Positions 21,514 to 24,904 of a stretch of DNA of 24,904 nt are shown here, one piece after another. The notes beneath the pieces are model-generated. The model was not told the DNA's origin. It made no database searches and saw nothing but the letters and a program-made list of their open reading frames with translations. Source of the stretch: Acetofilamentum sp. (lineage in GTDB: Bacteria > Bacteroidota > Bacteroidia > Bacteroidales > DTU049); contig DYON01000008.1 of NCBI GenBank assembly GCA_020720525.1, positions 1 to 24,904 on the forward strand, written 5' to 3'. How positions within the stretch are numbered: the first letter of the stretch is position 1; every line of letters begins with the position of its first letter. The translations under genes were made by a program, and so were the position numbers.

Positions 21514-23530
21514 AAATGTCGTTTAAAGCCTTGGACCGGTACCAAGCCAAATCGGTGGCGTTGTACACTTCGAATGTGGGTTCTTTTACAGGTACCTCGA
21601 CAGCCTCCATTATGGCATCGGCTGTAATGGTATCGTCCAGCTTGGTCATAATGCTTATTTTAGCTAAAGCGGTTCGTTTGGTCTTAACCTGCTTGTCGAA
21701 CGACTTGATGTATTTCTGCTGCTCGGTCATGGCCGTGCGGTCGGCTTCGGTTTGCTCGGCGGTGGCCGTGTTGAATGTGGCCATGCGTTCCGATCTGCAC
21801 AGGAACTTGTCGCCCTGATACAAATACACCTCGTCGATGCTGCCGTCGGCCTCGGCAAACCAATAGGCCTCGACTTCGAGCTTACCCGGTTGCAAGTGGT
21901 TTAGAACCTCCACACTCGGCAAAGCATACTTTTGGTTCTGTACAGAGAAGTACTGGTTCCTTCGTATGCTCGTGTCGGTGCGGCTGCCCACGTATCGGGC
22001 CAATATCGATCGGTTGTAAACCGGTGCTTCGGGGTTGGCATTTTGCTGCAATACCTGCAAGCGTGTCATGCCAGGATATAGGTTTTGTTTGGGGTGTAAA
22101 TCGTTGTTGTAGGCTTCGATGGTTTTGCGATCGTCGGCCACCAATTGCTCGTAGCTGAATTTTTCCTCTTTGTAAACCATTCCATCGTCGTTCCACACTT
22201 TGTCTTGTTTTGGGCGGTTGGCTTCGAGTTTGGCATAGAACCGACCGATGCCGTTTTGGGTGCGTTTCTCGTAACCATATTTTTTTGCCTTGTTTAGGTA
22301 CTCAGCATGTTTCTCTTGCGAGTTACCGGGGTTACACCAACGTACAAATGGAAAGACGGTACCGGCTTGCATCAAGTCGTCTTTAAACTTATTAACTAAG
22401 TGATGTTCTACCTCCACTTCGAGTGGCATGCCTAAGCTGTTGCGGTCGATAAAGCGGAACATGTCGTTGAGGCAAGCCGTAAACAGCTCTTTATCTTTGT
22501 TTTTACTGTACGACGCACCTACCACACAGGTCGATGCCACATCGTAGGCATAATACGCTTTAACACGGTTGCCGTCTAACATTTTACGTGGCAAGTCTCT
22601 ATCGTCCATCGATATTTTACTCAAGCTGAAAGCAGGGGCGTGGCGGTGAGCGTGCGGACGGTGCATATTGTTGTATGCGTGGGCATCGTTGCGTAAGCTG
22701 TCGAGCACAGGGCGGTTTTTGGGGTTGTTGATGTAGTTCCAAATGGTGCTTTGGCTCAGCTCCATGGGCTCGTCTTTTTTGTAGAACATTTTGGGGTCGA
22801 AGTATTCGCCAGTTGCTGCATCGAACACCTCTATACGGCTATCGATAAACATTCGGAAGTCCGATGCCACCGATGTGCCATATGGTTTTGTAGGCATAGC
22901 GTATAAGCTTAATATCAGACGTTCCAATGCATCGTTCACTTTGCGGCTGTTGCTGTTGCCCTCGCCCGAGTGGAGGAGTGCAGGGTAACTGTCGGCTCGG
23001 TACGTATCGAATTTTTGACGTAGCTTTTTATAGTCGCTCGGCAGATTGCAAGGGAATCGTTCGGTATCGAGGTTTTGTACGGCCTTGGCCAGCGACTTCC
23101 ACAGAGCCGCCATCCGATTGATGCCTTGCGGAAAGTTACGAACGGCCATCATGTTGGCAATGCCATCGAGCACCTCGGCGTTGGCTCGTAGTTGCATTTG
23201 TTTGTCCATACTAAGCGGTTTGCCACTGGCTGTAATGTAATCGGAAAAGAATTTGGCGGCTTGGTAGTCGAGTTTGATGTAGGTGCTCAATTTATCGCGG
23301 TCGGTGTTGTCGGACGGGTCGCCAAATGCGTTACGCACTTTGTTTTGCCACTCGAAGGGGATTTGGTAGTAATTGAGCATGGCCACATTGTTTAGGCCAC
23401 CTGCTTGTCTAACCCTTATATTCGGTGTTCTTTCAATCCAATACTCGTACTTTCCACGGGTTAAGCCAACCTCGAATAGAGCTGGCTTACTGATGCATAA
23501 TACGGATCCGATGTAGTGGTACGCTTTCAT
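21512..23530 (-). CDS. MuA-like transposase
   Basis: A 672-residue DDE-type transposase of Mu type. The N-terminal ~280 residues are DNA-binding (helical, with GYLxx-type segments and IWNYINNPKNRPVLDSLR). The catalytic core follows: SMDDRDLPRKML (D309/D310), the strand KAYYAYDVASTCVVGASYSK, EVEVEHHLVNKF (E375), then WCNPGNSQEKHAEYLNKAKK (E406). Compared with MuA D269, D336 and E392, the second acidic residue appears to be Glu, not Asp. A C-terminal domain with coiled coil (EQTEADRTAMTEQQKYIKSF) probably contacts MuB. It catalyses replicative transposition and integration, and it is the largest early gene. It lies 12 nt from the Ner-like gene. Confidence 0.95.
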   Translation of the reverse strand: MKAYHYIGSVLCISKPALFEVGLTRGKYEYWIERTPNIRVRQAGGLNNVAMLNYYQIPFEWQNKVRNAFGDPSDNTDRDKLSTYIKLDYQAAKFFSDYITASGKPLSMDKQMQLRANAEVLDGIANMMAVRNFPQGINRMAALWKSLAKAVQNLDTERFPCNLPSDYKKLRQKFDTYRADSYPALLHSGEGNSNSRKVNDALERLILSLYAMPTKPYGTSVASDFRMFIDSRIEVFDAATGEYFDPKMFYKKDEPMELSQSTIWNYINNPKNRPVLDSLRNDAHAYNNMHRPHAHRHAPAFSLSKISMDDRDLPRKMLDGNRVKAYYAYDVASTCVVGASYSKNKDKELFTACLNDMFRFIDRNSLGMPLEVEVEHHLVNKFKDDLMQAGTVFPFVRWCNPGNSQEKHAEYLNKAKKYGYEKRTQNGIGRFYAKLEANRPKQDKVWNDDGMVYKEEKFSYEQLVADDRKTIEAYNNDLHPKQNLYPGMTRLQVLQQNANPEAPVYNRSILARYVGSRTDTSIRRNQYFSVQNQKYALPSVEVLNHLQPGKLEVEAYWFAEADGSIDEVYLYQGDKFLCRSERMATFNTATAEQTEADRTAMTEQQKYIKSFDKQVKTKRTALAKISIMTKLDDTITADAIMEAVEVPVKEPTFEVYNATDLAWYRSKALNDI

Positions 23531-23542
23531 GGGCAGGTAGGT

Positions 23543-23761
23543 CTATTGGTGGTTTTCGGATCTCAATTGAGCATTGCGTATTCGCTGCTGCTCTAAAAAT
23601 TCCAATATCTCGTCGATGTCGGACAATATCGCTTTGGCAAGTACCGAATTAGATCGTCGCTTTCCGTTTACCAAATAACCTACATAGGATACATGACATG
23701 CATTGTTGTCTGCAACCGCTTGGAAAGGAATATTCTTAATTTGTTCGGTGGTGTAACTCAT
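23543..23761 (-). CDS. Cro/Ner-like DNA-binding regulator
   Basis: A 72-residue protein, first gene of the leftward early operon. Residues ~15-50 form an XRE-like HTH (QAVADNNACHVSYVGYLVNG, then KRRSNSVLAKAI) where the V-N-G-K-R turn is typical. A short coiled coil follows (DEILEFLEQQRIRNAQL). Its size and place opposite the repressor fit Ner or Cro, which shut off early or repressor promoters after induction. The leader ATAAACAAC lies directly before ATG. Confidence 0.72.
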   Translation of the reverse strand: MSYTTEQIKNIPFQAVADNNACHVSYVGYLVNGKRRSNSVLAKAILSDIDEILEFLEQQRIRNAQLRSENHQ

Positions 23762-23789
23762 GTTGTTTATCTTTGTCTAATTGATACGA

Positions 23790-23821
23790 CAAATATAATA
23801 CAGAATATTCTGTATTTCAAA
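23790..23821 (-). promoter_or_regulatory. Leftward early promoter
   Basis: On the - strand, TTTG (23821-23818), exactly 20 nt, then TATATTTG (23797-23790), a perfect match to the Bacteroidota consensus. Predicted start near 23783 and a ~22-nt leader before the Ner-like ATG. The 20-bp operator palindrome fills the spacer, so repressor binding would block polymerase. Confidence 0.82.
23797..23816. promoter_or_regulatory. Operator 1, 20-bp perfect palindrome
   Basis: AATACAGAATATTCTGTATT is a perfect palindrome lying between the -33 and -7 boxes of the early promoter. The CAGAATATTCTG core occurs again at 24000-24011 and in degenerate form at 23841-23852. It is the probable repressor or Ner binding site. 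Confidence 0.75.
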
Positions 23822-23827
23822 ACAATT

Positions 23828-24283
23828 ATGAAAAATAATACAGAAATATCTGAAAGAATTTTAAAAATCATTGATTATCTTGGTATTAGCACTAACGAAT
23901 TTGCACATAAACTCGGATATGCTCGATCTCAGGCAATCTATGATATTTTAAATGGTAAGGCTAAGCCAAGCTTCTCATTTTTTGAAAACCTTTATAATTC
24001 AGAATATTCTGAATTATTTAACTTAACATGGATACTACATGGGTCTGGTGATATGCTCCTAAATAAGAAGTCTATAGGTAATGAATTGTCTGGAGATACA
24101 GATTCTAAGACACTCAATACTCAAGAAAATGACTTGTATAAAGAATTATACGAAAAAAGCTTATCGACTATTACCGAACTAAACCGTGAAATTGGTAAGT
24201 TGCAGCTTCAGCTCGACCAGTGCACAAAAAAAGCAGCCACTTATGCTTCTTTGTCTGGCACCGCCACGCTCCACAAAACATAA
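23828..24283 (+). CDS. Phage repressor (XRE-family, CI-like)
   Basis: A 151-residue protein starting at ATG 23828 (MKNNTEISERILKIIDYLGI). The N-terminal HTH has FAHKLGYARSQAIYDILNGK, then SFSFFENLYNS and the usual 'N-x-x-W-(I/L)-L-x-G-x-G-x-M-L' block (NLTWILHGSGDMLL, residues ~70-83), a signature of Bacteroidota XRE-type phage repressors. The C-terminal half is a linker and coiled coil (ITELNREIGKLQLQLDQ) for oligomerisation. It faces the early operon divergently, with palindromic operators upstream and inside its gene. No LexA-like protease domain is seen, so induction is probably not by RecA-stimulated self-cleavage. Confidence 0.88.
   Translation: MKNNTEISERILKIIDYLGISTNEFAHKLGYARSQAIYDILNGKAKPSFSFFENLYNSEYSELFNLTWILHGSGDMLLNKKSIGNELSGDTDSKTLNTQENDLYKELYEKSLSTITELNREIGKLQLQLDQCTKKAATYASLSGTATLHKT
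23841..23852. promoter_or_regulatory. Operator 2, imperfect copy in the repressor gene start
   Basis: CAGAAATATCTG lies 40 bp (about four helical turns) from the centre of operator 1. It has the same CAGA/TCTG arms but a non-palindromic centre. It is a likely weaker site. Confidence 0.45.
23994..24017. promoter_or_regulatory. Operator 3, 24-bp perfect palindrome inside the repressor gene
   Basis: A 24-bp perfect palindrome (core TCAGAATATTCTGA, with arms ATAAT/ATTAT outside). It lies within the coding sequence and shares the CAGAATATTCTG core with operator 1. Its centre is 199 bp from that of operator 1, suitable for looping. It may also serve as a transposition enhancer, as Mu operators do. 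Confidence 0.55.
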
Positions 24284-24466
24284 ACCCACACAAAAAGCCA
24301 TCCGATGCAGTATTATAGGCCAAAACAGCCGGTAGTGTACGGTTTTTCGTTGTTATTTATTTTTTTTAAATGTAATTTGTTATAATCGTTTTTCGGTTAA
24401 GTGTAGTTTAAGTGCTATTTTACGTGATAATACACACTTTGAGACGTATTAACGTATATGGGTTTT

Positions 24467-24496
24467 GCTGGTGCTAGTGCTGGTGCTAATGCTGGT
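24467..24496 (+). repeat. Tandem hexamer repeat
   Basis: Five tandem copies of GCTGGT-like units (GCTGGT, GCTAGT, GCTGGT, GCTAAT, GCTGGT). They are low complexity and could be slippage-prone. No function is evident. Confidence 0.8.
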
Positions 24497-24543
24497 TTAA
24501 ACCAAAAAATTCCATTTAAACGCTATTTAAACGGCAGTAAAAA

Positions 24544-24561
24544 AGCCCTTAAAAAAGGGCT
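24544..24561 (-). terminator. Hairpin terminator on the minus strand
   Basis: AGCCCTT-AAAA-AAGGGCT stem (7 bp). On the - strand it is followed by a T run, so it would stop transcripts coming from the right, possibly insulating the prophage from host transcription. Confidence 0.65.
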
Positions 24562-24662
24562 AAAAATGGGCTGTTTTTGGGGTGTATTTTGGGGTTTTTT
24601 GTGTTGTAAACGCCCTGTAAAAGCGTGTATTTGGCTTAAAACTACCATTTACGCACAAGTAA

Positions 24663-24733
24663 TGATACTAAAGTGGTAATTTGCACCTCGCCAATGATAC
24701 TTTTGTGATACTAAAATGATACTAAATGATACT
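24663..24733 (+). repeat. Phased TGATACT repeats
   Basis: Five direct copies of TGATACT start at 24663, 24695, 24706, 24717 and 24727. The last four are spaced 11, 11 and 10 bp, about one helical turn, so they face the same side of the DNA. An inverted GTATCA copy is at 24898-24903. They could be transposase-binding end sites or a regulator array. Confidence 0.65.
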
Positions 24734-24795
24734 TCTGGAGCGTTTCGTTTTAAGAAGGCTGCACAACGCTAAAACGCTGCTTTTCTACTCCCAGT

Positions 24796-24814
24796 AGGGC
24801 AGTAGCCCTTTTTT
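24796..24814 (+). terminator. Hairpin terminator on the plus strand
   Basis: AGGGC-AGTA-GCCCT stem (24796-24809) followed by TTTTT (to 24814). It is a short intrinsic terminator for rightward transcription. Confidence 0.6.
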
Positions 24815-24904
24815 CACTTTTTAATGCTGGCACTTTTTGTTTTGAGGGGGATATTTGACAGCTTTTAAAATCTTAACTTATCTATTTTTGTCTCGGTGTA
24901 TCAA

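Larger units (their letters stand above)
24284..24904. other. Non-coding right-hand end region
   Basis: No convincing gene was found. The region is A/T-rich and holds hexamer tandem repeats (24467-24496), a palindrome GGTTTAAACC (24494-24503), two terminator-like hairpins and phased TGATACT repeats (24663-24733). As the repressor-proximal end of a Mu-like element, it should include the transposase-binding end, but I could not fix the phage/host boundary. Confidence 0.6.

Noticed and set aside
23828..24283. LexA-type self-cleaving repressor
   Set aside because: There is no Ala-Gly cleavage site with Ser/Lys dyad domain; the C-terminus is a coiled coil.
24458..24679. 73-residue + strand ORF
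   Set aside because: It is made of hexamer repeats, crosses a terminator hairpin, and has Lys/Trp/Cys-rich low-complexity sequence.
1..24904. tRNA, rRNA or CRISPR loci
   Set aside because: No cloverleaf, rRNA-like stretch or regularly spaced repeat-spacer array was seen; the only regular repeats are the TGATACT and GCTGGT units.

Overview
The window is most of a transposable, Mu-like prophage or phage of a Bacteroidota host. The host call rests on three things. The promoters have the Bacteroidota form, TTTG, about 20 nt, then TAnnTTTG. Translation leaders are A-rich and lack a Shine-Dalgarno sequence. Several genes look like phage families typical of that phylum (a DUF2586-type sheath, a DUF6046-like tail protein, a YopX-family protein, a MuB-type ATPase with an N-terminal helix-turn-helix). 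Genus and chromosomal location cannot be told from the sequence.

Layout from right to left. The last ~620 nt (24284-24904) has no convincing gene but holds phased short repeats and two hairpin terminators, as expected near a transposable-phage end. A repressor (+ strand, 23828-24283) faces a leftward early operon. Palindromic operators sit between and within these genes. The early operon (23761 to 15956, - strand) encodes a Cro/Ner-like regulator, a MuA-like transposase, a MuB-like ATPase, a second P-loop ATPase, a DUF3164-like protein, a small HTH protein, several small accessory proteins, a YopX-family protein, a GemA/gp16-like protein and two unassigned proteins. A bidirectional terminator at about 15857-15890 separates it from the rightward late operon.

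The late genes form two divergent operons that start in 9741-9919. Rightward: small and large terminase, a DUF1320/gp36-like protein, DUF935 portal, MuF/gpF head protein with a nuclease-like C-terminus, gpG and a probable tail terminator. Leftward: prohead protease-scaffold, major capsid protein, amidase, holin-like protein, spanin-like lipoprotein, a small protein, tail sheath, tail tube (frameshifted in this sequence), two tail-assembly chaperone frames, tape measure, DUF6046-like protein, baseplate hub, and a spike-like protein cut by the window edge. The two late promoters match each other and are placed symmetrically around a central palindrome.

The most notable observations are as follows. 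(1) The MuF gene has no usual start codon and opens inside the portal gene in the -1 frame, next to a T TTT TTC slippery site, a 6-nt spacer and an all-GC hairpin. This suggests a portal-MuF fusion made by programmed frameshifting. (2) The MuF C-terminus looks like a polymorphic nuclease toxin, with no obvious immunity gene. A possible antisense transcript starts just downstream. (3) The tail chaperone genes have a second textbook -1 signal, A AAA AAG plus a stem-loop. All functions come from reading the sequence; no database search was run.
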